Shown: positions 51,037 to 60,200 of the stretch, one piece after another
How the letters are laid out: each line of letters begins with the position of its first letter
How positions within the stretch are numbered: the stretch's first letter is position 1
Assembly (NCBI GenBank): GCA_020633975.1
Contig: JACKCR010000002.1
Span: 1,302,001-1,366,000, forward strand
Direction: 5' to 3'
Source of the DNA: Candidatus Eiseniibacteriota bacterium
Lineage (GTDB): Bacteria; Eisenbacteria; RBG-16-71-46; CAIMUX01
DNA length: 64,000 nt
The notes under the pieces: generated by a model
Seen by the model: only the letters and a program-made list of their open reading frames with translations
Told to the model about the DNA's origin: nothing
Database searches by the model: none
Program-made: the position numbers and the translations under genes

Positions 51037-51837
51037 ATGTACCCACGTCCCTATCCGCGCCCATTCGAACGGGCGACCTCTCCGGTCCGCTCGAGGTACC
51101 CCGCGTCGCGCACCCTCCCGACGCGACTTCGTGGCCTGACGCGGGCATACCGACGCACGCTCGGACTCGCCGCCGTCTTGGCCGTGCTCGTTCACGTCGT
51201 ACTCTTCGTGGCCATCCGAGAACAGGAGCCGTATCGCCCGCAGTCGATCATCGGCTACGAAGGTCCGACCCGGATCCTCGCCATTGAAATCACCGACACG
51301 GACACCGATCAGGAACGGCTGGCCGAGGACCGACGCCGCTCGGGAGCGCTCGTAGCCACCGAAATCCAGACCGAGACGGACCCGAAGGCCCCCACACCCA
51401 GGGACCAACACGAGACGGAGCACAACGAACTCGTGAGCCGGGAGCCGACGAACTACTACGTGATCGAAGCCCCTCCGGCCGTGGCCCATCCCGACCCCGA
51501 CTCCCCGATCCGGGTCGAGCTGCGTGAGGACCTCTCCGTGGACGTCTCGGCCACCCCGTCCGCGCGCTCTCTGGACATCCGGCTGCTCTGGATGGTTCGG
51601 CCCCAGTATCCGAGCTACGCGCGGCGCTCCGGAATCGAAGGGCTCGTGAAGCTCGAAGCAGAAGTCGGAATCACCGGAAAGGTGCTGGACGTACACGTCC
51701 TCGAGGCCCCGGATGGTGGGCTCGCGCTGGCCGCGTCCCGTTCGCTCCTCCTCTGGGAGTTCCAGCCGCTCGAGATGAACGGCGAACTCCGGAAGTTCCG
51801 GGTCGTCGTCCCCTTCCGCTTCACGCTCGTCAGCTGA
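51037..51837 (+). CDS. TonB-like energy transducer
   Basis: 266 residues. Basic N-terminus, one membrane helix (LGLAAVLAVLVHVVLFVAI, about 43-61), a charged periplasmic spacer (not strongly Pro-rich) and a TonB C-terminal domain (about 185-266: PQYPSYARRSGIEGLVKLEAEVGITGKV..). It would couple the proton-motive force to outer-membrane receptors; no exbB/exbD or receptor is nearby. The missing Pro-Lys repeat suggests a TonB variant. SD AAAGGGAAA. Lone plus-strand gene between two minus runs. Confidence 0.82.
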   Translation: MYPRPYPRPFERATSPVRSRYPASRTLPTRLRGLTRAYRRTLGLAAVLAVLVHVVLFVAIREQEPYRPQSIIGYEGPTRILAIEITDTDTDQERLAEDRRRSGALVATEIQTETDPKAPTPRDQHETEHNELVSREPTNYYVIEAPPAVAHPDPDSPIRVELREDLSVDVSATPSARSLDIRLLWMVRPQYPSYARRSGIEGLVKLEAEVGITGKVLDVHVLEAPDGGLALAASRSLLLWEFQPLEMNGELRKFRVVVPFRFTLVS

Positions 51838-51896
51838 CGCGTCCGCGGTTCTCCGCGTGCGTCCTGGGCGTGCGTCCCGCGCGTCGCGTCCGCGAA

Positions 51897-52451
51897 CTAG
51901 AGCCCCTGCTCCTTCGCGTGCTCCTCTGCGTACCCGACGTAGAGCCCCGCCGCGGCCGCAACCTGGGCTGCATCCTCGGGACGAAGCGGGCGAACGACGC
52001 GCGCCGGCGCCCCGAGTGCAAGCACACCCGGAGGGATCTGCGTGTTCGGAGAGACGACGGCTCCCGCGCCGATGAACGCGCCGGCACCGACCACGGCACC
52101 GTCGAGGACGCGTGCGCCCATCCCGACGAGACAGCCGTCTTCGAGCGTACAACCGTGGATGATCGCACCGTGTCCGATCGTGACGCCGTCACCGATCGTG
52201 GTGGGATGCGTCTTCGCCGTCACGTGCACGGTGACGGAGTCCTGGAGGTTCGTGCGGGCGCCGATCCGGATCCGGTGCACGTCTCCGCGGATCACGGTGT
52301 TGTACCAGACCGAACTCTCATCCCCCAGGACGACGTCGCCGATGACGACGGCACCGGCGGCGAGGAACACCCGCGAACCGAGTGATGGGAGGATGCCGCG
52401 AAACGGAAGGACGCGTGCGTCCGGCGAAATCCAAGGGGGCTGGGAAGCCAT
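51897..52451 (-). CDS. Gamma-class carbonic anhydrase-like hexapeptide protein
   Basis: 184 residues of left-handed beta-helix repeats (VVIGDVVLGDESSVWYNTVIRGD; IGARTNLQDSVTVHV; IGDGVTIGHGAIIHGC; LVGMGARVLDGAVVG). Three His ligands fit the gamma-carbonic-anhydrase pattern (VHVTAKTHPTTIGDGVTIGHGAIIHG). ATG 52451 gives the standard start just before the helix; a longer open frame upstream is a shadow of the nuclease-domain gene. Could also be a YrdA-like protein without proven anhydrase activity. Confidence 0.85.
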   Translation of the reverse strand: MASQPPWISPDARVLPFRGILPSLGSRVFLAAGAVVIGDVVLGDESSVWYNTVIRGDVHRIRIGARTNLQDSVTVHVTAKTHPTTIGDGVTIGHGAIIHGCTLEDGCLVGMGARVLDGAVVGAGAFIGAGAVVSPNTQIPPGVLALGAPARVVRPLRPEDAAQVAAAAGLYVGYAEEHAKEQGL

Positions 52452-52456
52452 CGCGG

Positions 52457-52963
52457 TCAGAACTCCAGCCGACCGAAGTCCGTGGGCGAGATCCCCTCGA
52501 GGAACTTCTTCAGCCGCTCGGCCCGCTCCTCTTCGGAGAGGAGCGCTTCGTCCGGTTCGGGCTGGACCAGACGGTCGAGTTCGTCCGTGAACAGCTTGGG
52601 GTGGACGAATACCTTCGCCTTGGCCTTGAGTGCCAGGGCGAGCGAATCGCTCGGGCGCGCGTCGACGGCGATCAACTCGCCGTCTTTCTCGAGGTAGATC
52701 TTGGCGAAGAACGTGTTCTCGCGAAGATCCACGATCTCGACGCGCGGAAGCTTGATCCCGCACCCCGTGAACATCGCGATGATGAGATCGTGCGTGAGCG
52801 GACGCTGGAACCGCTTCTTCTGGAGCTCCATCGCGATGGCGTTCGCCTCCGGGGGGCCGATCCAGATCGGGAGGCGCTTGGCGCGGTCCAGGGTCTCCAG
52901 AATGACGACGGGAAACTGGTTCTTCTCGTCGAGAGCTAGGTGGAGAACCTTGACCTCGATCAT
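52457..52963 (-). CDS. Bifunctional nuclease (BFN)-domain protein
   Basis: 168 residues. Starts MIEVKVLHLALDEKNQFPV and carries the DUF151/BFN core: LPIWIGPPEANAIAMEL, RPLTHDLI, ARPSDSLALALKAKAKVFV. The C-terminus is an acidic helix region resembling a UVR-like segment (LLSEEERAERLKKFLEG). Family members are reported to have RNase/DNase activity or act in redox or acid response. ATG 52963 overlaps the upstream stop (ATGA). Confidence 0.88.
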   Translation of the reverse strand: MIEVKVLHLALDEKNQFPVVILETLDRAKRLPIWIGPPEANAIAMELQKKRFQRPLTHDLIIAMFTGCGIKLPRVEIVDLRENTFFAKIYLEKDGELIAVDARPSDSLALALKAKAKVFVHPKLFTDELDRLVQPEPDEALLSEEERAERLKKFLEGISPTDFGRLEF

Positions 52964-54189
52964 CTCGACTTCCTCTTCTCCTTGGACAGGAGCCGAATCT
53001 GTTCCAGCTGGGGATCGTCTCCCACACCCTTCTCCATGTTCGCGAGCATCCAGCGAGCGGAGTCGACCAGTTCGTCGTCCGGGTACTTCTGGATCATCTC
53101 CTCGAACGCAGTCTTCGCTCCACCGAAGTCCTCCAGCTCGTCCGCACGGACGAAGCCGATCATGAACTGCGCCTGGGGCGCGATCGGACTCGTCGGATGC
53201 TCGCGGAGGAGGCCTTTGAAGTAAGCGATCTTGGTGTTGGGCTCGGACTCGGCCGTCGCCAGCGCCTGGATCTCCACATCGGTCAGATGCGCCACCGCGT
53301 AGTCGGCGAACGCGGCATCGTACATCTGGACGTGGGCATCCTTCCGAAGCCGCGCGAGAGTCTCGGCGAAGAGTTCGTTCGCCTTCTTCTTGTACAAGAT
53401 GTCCTGGATCGAGGCCTGCACTTCCTCGAACGGACGAACCCTCTGGGGCTCGTGCTCGTACGCAGTGAACACGGCCCAACCGTCTGGCACGAGCACCGGA
53501 TCGGAAACGACTCCGTCAGGCATGGAGAGGAGCATCTGCGTCAGATCCGGCCGGGAACCGTACCCCTTGAGGTCCAGGTTCTCCGCCACCGTGCCGAGCA
53601 GCCCTCCGGAACGGGCCGTGCGATCCAACGAGCGGGCCTTCGCCACCTCGCCGAAGTCCGCCCCCCCTCGGATCAGGCGCTGCACTTCTCGCGCCTCCTG
53701 CTCCGTGGCGACAACGATGTGGGACGCTTTGCAGGTCGCGGGTAGCCGGAACTGATCGGCGTTCTCCCGATAGTAGGTCGCGATCTGCTCCCCCGTCGGC
53801 TGCGCCTCGGAGTAGACCGCCTTCTCAGCCGAGTGATTGGCGAGGATGTACTTCCGCGAGAGTTCGAGCACAGCCAGGAACTCAGGGTCATTGTCCCACC
53901 CGTTCTGCTCGGCCAGGAGCACCCAGAGGTACTGGTCCACCATCTGGGACAGGACCTGGCGCTTCTGGCGAATGTCCTGGACGCCTCGGGCTTCCGCCAT
54001 TGCGGGGATCTGCACTTCGATCTTGTGGAGGAGATCGCGAACGCGGATTTCCTGATCGCCGACGGTGGCCAGGACCGTGTCATCGGCGGGATCGCCCGAA
54101 GGGGGCGACTCCGCCTGCGGATTGGGGTTTCCGCAGGCGACGGCGAAGAGGACCGCCGCTGACGCGGCGGTCCAGAGCATCGTTCTCAT
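52960..54189 (-). CDS. SurA/PrsA-like lipoprotein foldase with TPR tail
   Basis: 409 residues. Lipoprotein signal (AASAAVLFAVACGN; lipidated Cys about 19), SurA_N-type chaperone helices (VGDQEIRVRDLLHKI), a PpiC parvulin domain (about 140-255: CKASHIVVATEQEAREVQ, ARSLDRTARSGGLLG) and a C-terminal TPR-like region (about 330-400, NTKIAYFKGLLREHPTSP). A periplasmic peptidyl-prolyl isomerase for outer-membrane or secreted proteins. ATG 54189 has SD GGAGG at 7 bases. Confidence 0.85.
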   Translation of the reverse strand: MRTMLWTAASAAVLFAVACGNPNPQAESPPSGDPADDTVLATVGDQEIRVRDLLHKIEVQIPAMAEARGVQDIRQKRQVLSQMVDQYLWVLLAEQNGWDNDPEFLAVLELSRKYILANHSAEKAVYSEAQPTGEQIATYYRENADQFRLPATCKASHIVVATEQEAREVQRLIRGGADFGEVAKARSLDRTARSGGLLGTVAENLDLKGYGSRPDLTQMLLSMPDGVVSDPVLVPDGWAVFTAYEHEPQRVRPFEEVQASIQDILYKKKANELFAETLARLRKDAHVQMYDAAFADYAVAHLTDVEIQALATAESEPNTKIAYFKGLLREHPTSPIAPQAQFMIGFVRADELEDFGGAKTAFEEMIQKYPDDELVDSARWMLANMEKGVGDDPQLEQIRLLSKEKRKSR

Positions 54190-54223
54190 TCGGGCGCCTC
54201 CAGGTCGAGGTTCGTGGCCCGTC

Positions 54224-54667
54224 TCACACCTTGGTGACGAGAACGCGAACCTTACCCTCGACTTCCTTGAAGATCTTGATCCGTACGTGGTACACACCGA
54301 GCTCCTTGAGCGGTTCCTCGAGGAGGATGTCCCGCTTGTCGACCGTGTGTCCCTCGGCCGCGATCGCTTCCGCGATGTCGCCGCTCGTGACGGAACCGAA
54401 GAGCTTGCCGTCGTCTCCGGCCTGTACCTTCATGTGGATCGTGAGCTTGTTGAGGTGCGTAGCCCGCTTCTCGGCTTCCACCCGCGCTTTCGACTCCTGC
54501 GCGACCCGCACACGTTCCTTCTCCTGGAACTGCCGGGCTCCGGAGCTGGTCGCCTCGAGGGCGAGCGAGCGCGGAAGGAGGTAGTTGCGTGCGTAGCCGC
54601 GCTGGACCTTGACCTGGTCGCCGCGCTTTCCTACGCCCTCCACGTTGTCCAAAAGGATCACTTCCAT
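54224..54667 (-). CDS. rplI: 50S ribosomal protein L9
   Basis: 147 residues: MEVILLDNVEGVGKRGD, GYARNYLLPR and the connecting helix, then the C-terminal domain (KLFGSVTSGDIAEAI; DILLEEPLKELGVYHVRI). Normal length. It begins 14 bases after rpsF, with no rpsR or ssb between them. Confidence 0.97.
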   Translation of the reverse strand: MEVILLDNVEGVGKRGDQVKVQRGYARNYLLPRSLALEATSSGARQFQEKERVRVAQESKARVEAEKRATHLNKLTIHMKVQAGDDGKLFGSVTSGDIAEAIAAEGHTVDKRDILLEEPLKELGVYHVRIKIFKEVEGKVRVLVTKV

Positions 54668-54681
54668 CTCGTCACCTCCGA

Positions 54682-55059
54682 TCAGTCCGCCTGATCCGCG
54701 GAATCGTCGTCATCACCAGCTTCGCCGGCGCTTTCAGCACCTCTCTCACCTTCCGCCTCAGGCGACGGAAGCGGGCCTTCGGCCACGACGGTGAGATGAC
54801 GGAGCAGGTTCTCGTTGATCCGGAAGCGGCGCTCGAGCTCGTTCAGGATCTCATTCGTCCCATGGTATCGAACGAGCGTGTAGACACCCTCGTTGTGCTT
54901 GTCGACTTCGTAGGCGAGCCGGCGACGTCCCCAGGGATCGACCATCACGATGTCACCACCCTTGTCGGTGATGAGATCGGTGATCGTGCGGACTTCCTTC
55001 TCCTGCTCGGCCTCATCGAGGTCCGTGCGCACGCAGATGACGGTTTCGTACTCTCTCAA
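54682..55059 (-). CDS. rpsF: 30S ribosomal protein S6
   Basis: 125 residues: REYETVICVRTDLDE, DPWGRRRLAYEVDKHNEGVY and FRINENLLRHLTV, plus an acidic tail ending DDDDSADQAD as is common in S6. TTG start at 55059 with GGAG seven bases upstream. S6 normally pairs with S18 (rpsR), whose gene is missing from this operon. Two stacked hairpins lie in its leader. Confidence 0.96.
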   Translation of the reverse strand: MREYETVICVRTDLDEAEQEKEVRTITDLITDKGGDIVMVDPWGRRRLAYEVDKHNEGVYTLVRYHGTNEILNELERRFRINENLLRHLTVVAEGPLPSPEAEGERGAESAGEAGDDDDSADQAD

Positions 55060-55072
55060 CGTTGATCTCCTA

Positions 55073-55119
55073 GGGGACTTCGGGTCCCCGGTCGGGATGC
55101 TTGTCTCAGCTTCCGACCG
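55073..55119 (-). promoter_or_regulatory. Two adjacent hairpins in the hppA-rpsF spacer (possible S6 leader)
   Basis: Hairpin A: GGGGAC/GTCCCC, 6 bp, loop 5 (55073-55089), ending about 13 bases before the rpsF TTG; its RNA loop reads CCGAA. Hairpin B: CGGTCGG/CCGACCG, 7 bp (55089-55119, sharing one base with A). No U-run follows, so an intrinsic terminator for hppA is unlikely. rpsF leaders in many bacteria bind S6:S18 for feedback; a CCG-bearing loop near the start is suggestive only. Confidence 0.35.
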
Positions 55120-55162
55120 CGCCGTCCCGCCCGACGCGGCCGATGGAACGGAGACCGCGAAC

Positions 55163-57235
55163 CTAGAAGAGGTTCGCGACCATACCGTGAAGCTTGATGA
55201 TCAGAGGCGCAAACACGAGCGAAACGATCGCCATGAGCTTGAGGAGGATGTTGAGGGCCGGGCCGGACGTGTCCTTGAACGGATCGCCCACCGTATCCCC
55301 GACGACCGCCGCCTTGTGCGTGTCGGAGCCCTTACCACCGAAGTGGCCTTCCTCGACGTACTTCTTGGCATTGTCCCAGGCGCCTCCCGCATTCGCAAGG
55401 AGGAGGGCCAGGGGCACACCGGAGATGAGCGAACCGGCGAGCACACCGGCCAGCGTCTTCGGTCCGAAGATGATGCCCATGACGAGCGGAATCGCGACCG
55501 CGAGGATACCAGGGCCGACCATTTCCTTGAGCGCGGCCTGCGTCGTGATGTCGACGCAACGGGCGTAGTCGGCCTTGACGCCGGTCTTGCCCTCGAGGAG
55601 GCCCGGGATCTCCTTGAACTGACGACGAACTTCGTTCACGACGCCCATGGCGGCGCGACCGACGGCGTTCATCGTGTCGGCGGCGAAGATGTACGGAACG
55701 ACACCACCGACGAGGAGACCGACGAGGACGTAGACGTCCGTCACGTCGATCGCGAGCTCGGTGAAGGTCGGATCGGTCGCCTGCATCGCCTTCACGACGG
55801 CTTCACGGTAGGCCGTGAAGAGCGCGAGCGCGGTGAGCGCAGCAGAACCGATGGCGAACCCCTTTCCGATCGCGGCGGTCGTGTTGCCCGCAGCGTCGAG
55901 CGCGTCCGTCCGCTTCCGGACGTCCGGGGGAAGGTGCGACATCTCCGCGATACCACCCGCGTTGTCCGCGATCGGACCGTACGCATCGACGGCAACCGTC
56001 ATGCCCGTGGTGGCGAGCATGCCGAGGGCGGCGAGCGCGATGCCGAAGGAGCCGGCGAGCGAGAATGCGAGAAGGATCGAGAGCGCGATGAGGACGAGCG
56101 GCAGAACCGCAGAGCGCATGCCCGTACCGAAGCCGGCGATGATGTTGGTCGCGCTACCGGTCTGAGACGCCTCGGCGATCCTCTGGACCGACTTGCCCGA
56201 GGTGTAGAACTCGGCGACGAACCCGACCGCCATTCCAGCGACGAGACCGCCGACGGTGGCGAGGAAGTAGTTCATCCCGAACTGCGGGAACATCCCGAAC
56301 GAGATGCCCGCGGCACCGGCGACGAAGCAGATCCCCGCGCCGACGGTTCCGTTCCGGAGCGCCGCCTGCGGGTTTCCGCCTTCCTTCATCCGGACGAAGA
56401 ACACACCGATGATCGAAGCGAGGATTCCCACCGCCGCGAGCATGCAGACGTAGGAAATCGACTCGCCCGTCGGGATCTCCGTGACGGAGTGCGCAATGAC
56501 GATGGCGGAGATGATCGCGCCGACGAAGCTCTCGAAGAGGTCCGCGCCGAGACCGGCGACGTCACCGACGTTGTCGCCGACGTTGTCCGCGATCACGCCC
56601 GGGTTCCGCGGGTCGTCTTCCGGGATTCCCGCTTCGACCTTACCGACCAGGTCCGCGCCCACGTCCGCCGCCTTCGTGTAGATCCCTCCACCCACACGGG
56701 CGAAGAGAGCGACCGACGAAGCGCCCATCGAGAAGCCGGCGATGTCTGCGGCTGCGAGGTCGAGTCCGTGCAGCTTCCAGTAGATGGTGAGGATGAGCGT
56801 GAGGCCGAAGAGCCCGAGCCCTGCGACCGTCATTCCCATCACCGCCCCTCCCGGGAAGGCCACGAGAAGCGCAGCGTTGAAGCTCGTCCGAGCCGCCGCT
56901 GCGGTGCGCGCGTTGGCCGCGGTCGCGATCCGCATTCCGACGAATCCAGCGACCATGGAGCAAGCCGCACCGAAGAAGAACGCAACGGCAGTTCCCCATC
57001 CCAGGCCGCCCACCATCAGGAGAACCACCATCGCGATGATGAAGATCGCGATGTTGCGGTACTCCCGACCAAGGAAGGCCATGGCCCCCTCGCGGATGTA
57101 GCCCGAGATCTCCTTCATCCGATCGTTCCCCTCGTCCTGGTTCATCACCCGACCAAAGGCGAGGTAGGCTGCGAAGAGGAGGCCCAACACTCCCCCCCCG
57201 ATCGCGATCGCCACTCCGACTGGCACTTCACCCAT
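55163..57235 (-). CDS. hppA: Membrane-bound pyrophosphatase, K+-dependent type
   Basis: 690 residues, about 16 membrane helices. Catalytic loop features: GGGIYTKAADVGADLVGKVE, GIPEDDPRNPGVIADNVGDNVGD, DAYGPIADNAGGIAEM and GDTVGDPFKDTSGPALNIL. It pumps H+ or Na+ using PPi. In GNTTAAIGKGFAIGSAAL the residue after GNTT is Ala; K+-independent enzymes have Lys there, so this is the K+-dependent type, which includes both H+ and Na+ pumps. ATG 57235 follows GGAGG at 11 bases; a GTG at 57253 is less likely. Its start overlaps the pth end by 8 bases. Confidence 0.95.
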   Translation of the reverse strand: MGEVPVGVAIAIGGGVLGLLFAAYLAFGRVMNQDEGNDRMKEISGYIREGAMAFLGREYRNIAIFIIAMVVLLMVGGLGWGTAVAFFFGAACSMVAGFVGMRIATAANARTAAAARTSFNAALLVAFPGGAVMGMTVAGLGLFGLTLILTIYWKLHGLDLAAADIAGFSMGASSVALFARVGGGIYTKAADVGADLVGKVEAGIPEDDPRNPGVIADNVGDNVGDVAGLGADLFESFVGAIISAIVIAHSVTEIPTGESISYVCMLAAVGILASIIGVFFVRMKEGGNPQAALRNGTVGAGICFVAGAAGISFGMFPQFGMNYFLATVGGLVAGMAVGFVAEFYTSGKSVQRIAEASQTGSATNIIAGFGTGMRSAVLPLVLIALSILLAFSLAGSFGIALAALGMLATTGMTVAVDAYGPIADNAGGIAEMSHLPPDVRKRTDALDAAGNTTAAIGKGFAIGSAALTALALFTAYREAVVKAMQATDPTFTELAIDVTDVYVLVGLLVGGVVPYIFAADTMNAVGRAAMGVVNEVRRQFKEIPGLLEGKTGVKADYARCVDITTQAALKEMVGPGILAVAIPLVMGIIFGPKTLAGVLAGSLISGVPLALLLANAGGAWDNAKKYVEEGHFGGKGSDTHKAAVVGDTVGDPFKDTSGPALNILLKLMAIVSLVFAPLIIKLHGMVANLF

Positions 57236-57875
57236 CGTGTCTACATCCTCCACCGTTCAGCTCGCGTGCTTCACGCGGCTCGGTTCGGTCTCGAGGGCCC
57301 GGGTTGACCTGATTCATGGCCCGCCCAACGCCCTCCTCGAGCAGTAGGCGAACCGCTTCCGCCGCCTGCTCCACGATCGACTCGAACTCGGTCCAGAGCG
57401 AATCCCGGACCTCCTCGAGAACGAACTCCTCCAGCGGCTGTCCGCTCGGAGGCCCCCCGATCCCCACCCGTAGGCGGGGAAAGTTCTCGCACTCCAGCTC
57501 GGTTACGAGGGATTCCATCCCCCGATGACCGCCCGGGCCTCCCTTCGCGCGAATCCGGAGCCGTCCCCAGGGGAGATCGATGTCGTCATAGACAACGACC
57601 ATCTCCTCGGGACGTCCGTTCGCCCGCTGGAAGAGCTCGGCCAGAGCCTCTCCACTTCGGTTCATGTACGTGAGGGGCTTCACGAGCCGGATCGGCTCCC
57701 CCCCAACCGTCACGTCCGACTCCATCCAGAGCCCGCAACGCTGCCAGTTCGTCGTCCCAGCGAGTCGATCGAGGACGAGGAAGCCGACGTTGTGACGGGT
57801 TCGTTCGTAACGCTCCCCGGGATTCCCCAGCCCCACCAGGAACCGGATCGCTCCGGTGGCACCCGAGTCATCCAT
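57228..57875 (-). CDS. pth: Peptidyl-tRNA hydrolase
   Basis: 215 residues: FLVGLGNPGERYERTRHNVGF (catalytic His), LVKPLTYMNRSGEA, VVYDDIDLPWGRLRI and GGPGGHRGMESL. Releases peptides from stalled peptidyl-tRNA. Follows rplY as in many bacteria. SD before ATG 57875 is weak, consistent with coupling to rplY, whose stop is 20 bases upstream. A basic/Gly C-terminal extension is present. Confidence 0.94.
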   Translation of the reverse strand: MDDSGATGAIRFLVGLGNPGERYERTRHNVGFLVLDRLAGTTNWQRCGLWMESDVTVGGEPIRLVKPLTYMNRSGEALAELFQRANGRPEEMVVVYDDIDLPWGRLRIRAKGGPGGHRGMESLVTELECENFPRLRVGIGGPPSGQPLEEFVLEEVRDSLWTEFESIVEQAAEAVRLLLEEGVGRAMNQVNPGPRDRTEPREARELNGGGCRHDG

Positions 57876-57894
57876 AGGGAGTGACGGAAGGCGA

Positions 57895-58524
57895 TCAGCC
57901 CTCCGAACTCTCCTCGCCACCTTCGGCAGGTGCCGCGCCATCCGCCGGCGCCTCGTCGTCGCCGCCCTCGGAGCCCTTCTTCGCGAGGACCTGGGCGATG
58001 ACGAACTCACCCGGGGTCAGGAACGTGATCCCGTCTCGCTTGAGGTCGCGGACGTGAACCGCCTGGTTCGGTCCGAGCGGGCTGATATCGACATCGATGG
58101 AGGCCGGAATCTCGGACGCGACGCATTCGAGATCCAGGTCGCGGAGACGCTCCTCGAGCACTCCACCGCGCTTCACGCCGACGGGGGTTCCCTGGAGGTG
58201 GATCGGAACGCGCACCCTGACCCGCTGGGCCATGTCGATGTGCAGGAAGTCGAAGTGGGTCGGCGTACCGGTGATCGGATCGCGCTGGATCTCCTTGATC
58301 AGCGCCTTCACCTGCTTGCCGCCTTCTACGTTCACGTCGAGCAGGGCGTTGCCCGCGGACGCGCGCCGCAGGAGCTTGTTGAACTCACCGAGATCGACGG
58401 TGAGCGCAAGGTTCTCCTGCTTGCTGTAGAGAATGCCCGGAACTCGGCCATCACGGCGCAGCTTCCGCGCACCGCCCTTGCCGGTGGCCTCACGAGTTGA
58501 GACCGCAATCTCCAACGACTCCAT
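57895..58524 (-). CDS. rplY: 50S ribosomal protein L25 (Ctc/TL5 type)
   Basis: 209 residues: 5S-rRNA-binding N-terminal domain (TREATGKGGARKLRRDGRVP; ILYSK) and the TL5/Ctc C-terminal domain (FDFLHIDMAQRVRVRVPIHL; VKRGGVLEERLRDL). Acidic Ala/Gly/Glu tail. ATG 58524 has an excellent SD (GGAGGAG). Part of the prs-rplY-pth operon. Confidence 0.95.
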   Translation of the reverse strand: MESLEIAVSTREATGKGGARKLRRDGRVPGILYSKQENLALTVDLGEFNKLLRRASAGNALLDVNVEGGKQVKALIKEIQRDPITGTPTHFDFLHIDMAQRVRVRVPIHLQGTPVGVKRGGVLEERLRDLDLECVASEIPASIDVDISPLGPNQAVHVRDLKRDGITFLTPGEFVIAQVLAKKGSEGGDDEAPADGAAPAEGGEESSEG

Positions 58525-58576
58525 GGTTCTCCTCCAAGTTCGTCTGGACCCCTTTGGTCCGGACAATCGGTTTCCG

Positions 58577-59512
<936 letters not shown>

Positions 59513-59758
59513 GACACTCTCTCCGTTCCGAAGGCGTTTCGAGCCCAGCAGCGGGCCCCGTCCGGGCCCAGGCCATAGACGCAAAAGCGGGAGTCTACAC
59601 GAACGGGAAGGAGTTGGGAAGCGGCAGAGCTGATTCGGGATGCGATCGACGGTCTGCCCAGGCCGGGGCTGGTGGCGCGATCGGCTCCGACCACCGGGCC
59701 GGGACCTCTTCCCGGGCCAGGGCCGGTCCGGCCAGCCACCAGGCATCCGGGAGGAATA

Positions 59759-59833
59759 TGGCAGGGGCGGCAGGACTCGAACCTGCGGATGTCGGGACCA
59801 AAACCCGATGCCTTACCACTTGGCGACGCCCCT
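59759..59833 (-). tRNA. tRNA-Gln (anticodon TTG)
   Basis: Acceptor stem AGGGGCG/CGCCCCT (7 bp), D arm with GCCAAGTGGTAAGGC, anticodon stem TCGGG/CCCGA around the loop TTTTGGT (anticodon TTG), T arm GCAGGTTCGAGTCCTGC, discriminator G and an encoded CCA (59759-59761). It starts 8 bases after the spoVG stop and lies upstream of prs, so it is probably processed from the ispE-spoVG-prs transcript. Confidence 0.97.
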
Positions 59834-59841
59834 ACAAGGCG

Positions 59842-60117
59842 CTACTTGACCAGGGTTCCCTCGAGCTCCTGGCGGTACTTCTCGAGGATCTGATGCTCGA
59901 TCCTCTCCCGCGTCGCCTGGTTGATCGGGTGGCAGATGTCCTGGTACGTCCCGTCCGGCTTGCGCCGACTCGGCATGGCCACGAACATCCCCTGGTTACC
60001 CTTGATGATCTTCATTCCCCGGACGACGAAGCAACCCTCCAGCGTTATCGTCACGAACGCCTTGAGCTTCTCGTCATCCCGGAGAGAGATGCGGATCTCA
60101 GTGATCCGGATGTCCAT
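59842..60117 (-). CDS. spoVG: SpoVG family RNA-binding regulator
   Basis: 91 residues: ITEIRISLRDDEKLKAFVTITLEG at the N-terminus, KIIKGNQGMFVAMPSRR and DICHPINQATRERI. Nearly full-length match to SpoVG, a nucleic-acid-binding regulator found also in non-sporulating bacteria. ATG 60117; a longer frame upstream has no SpoVG character. Lies between ispE and tRNA-Gln. Confidence 0.95.
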   Translation of the reverse strand: MDIRITEIRISLRDDEKLKAFVTITLEGCFVVRGMKIIKGNQGMFVAMPSRRKPDGTYQDICHPINQATRERIEHQILEKYRQELEGTLVK

Positions 60118-60200
60118 GGACTCACCACCTTCCATGCGTGCCCCGATCGCAGGGGACTCTGGCGAGCCGTGCCGCGGTTCTCTCCAGTGAACCGCCCCGG

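Noticed and set aside
51838-51896. Short repeated GCGTCC elements between the TonB-like gene and the carbonic anhydrase gene
   Set aside because: Irregular spacing and a low-complexity GC background; no hairpin with a T-run, so no feature can be supported.
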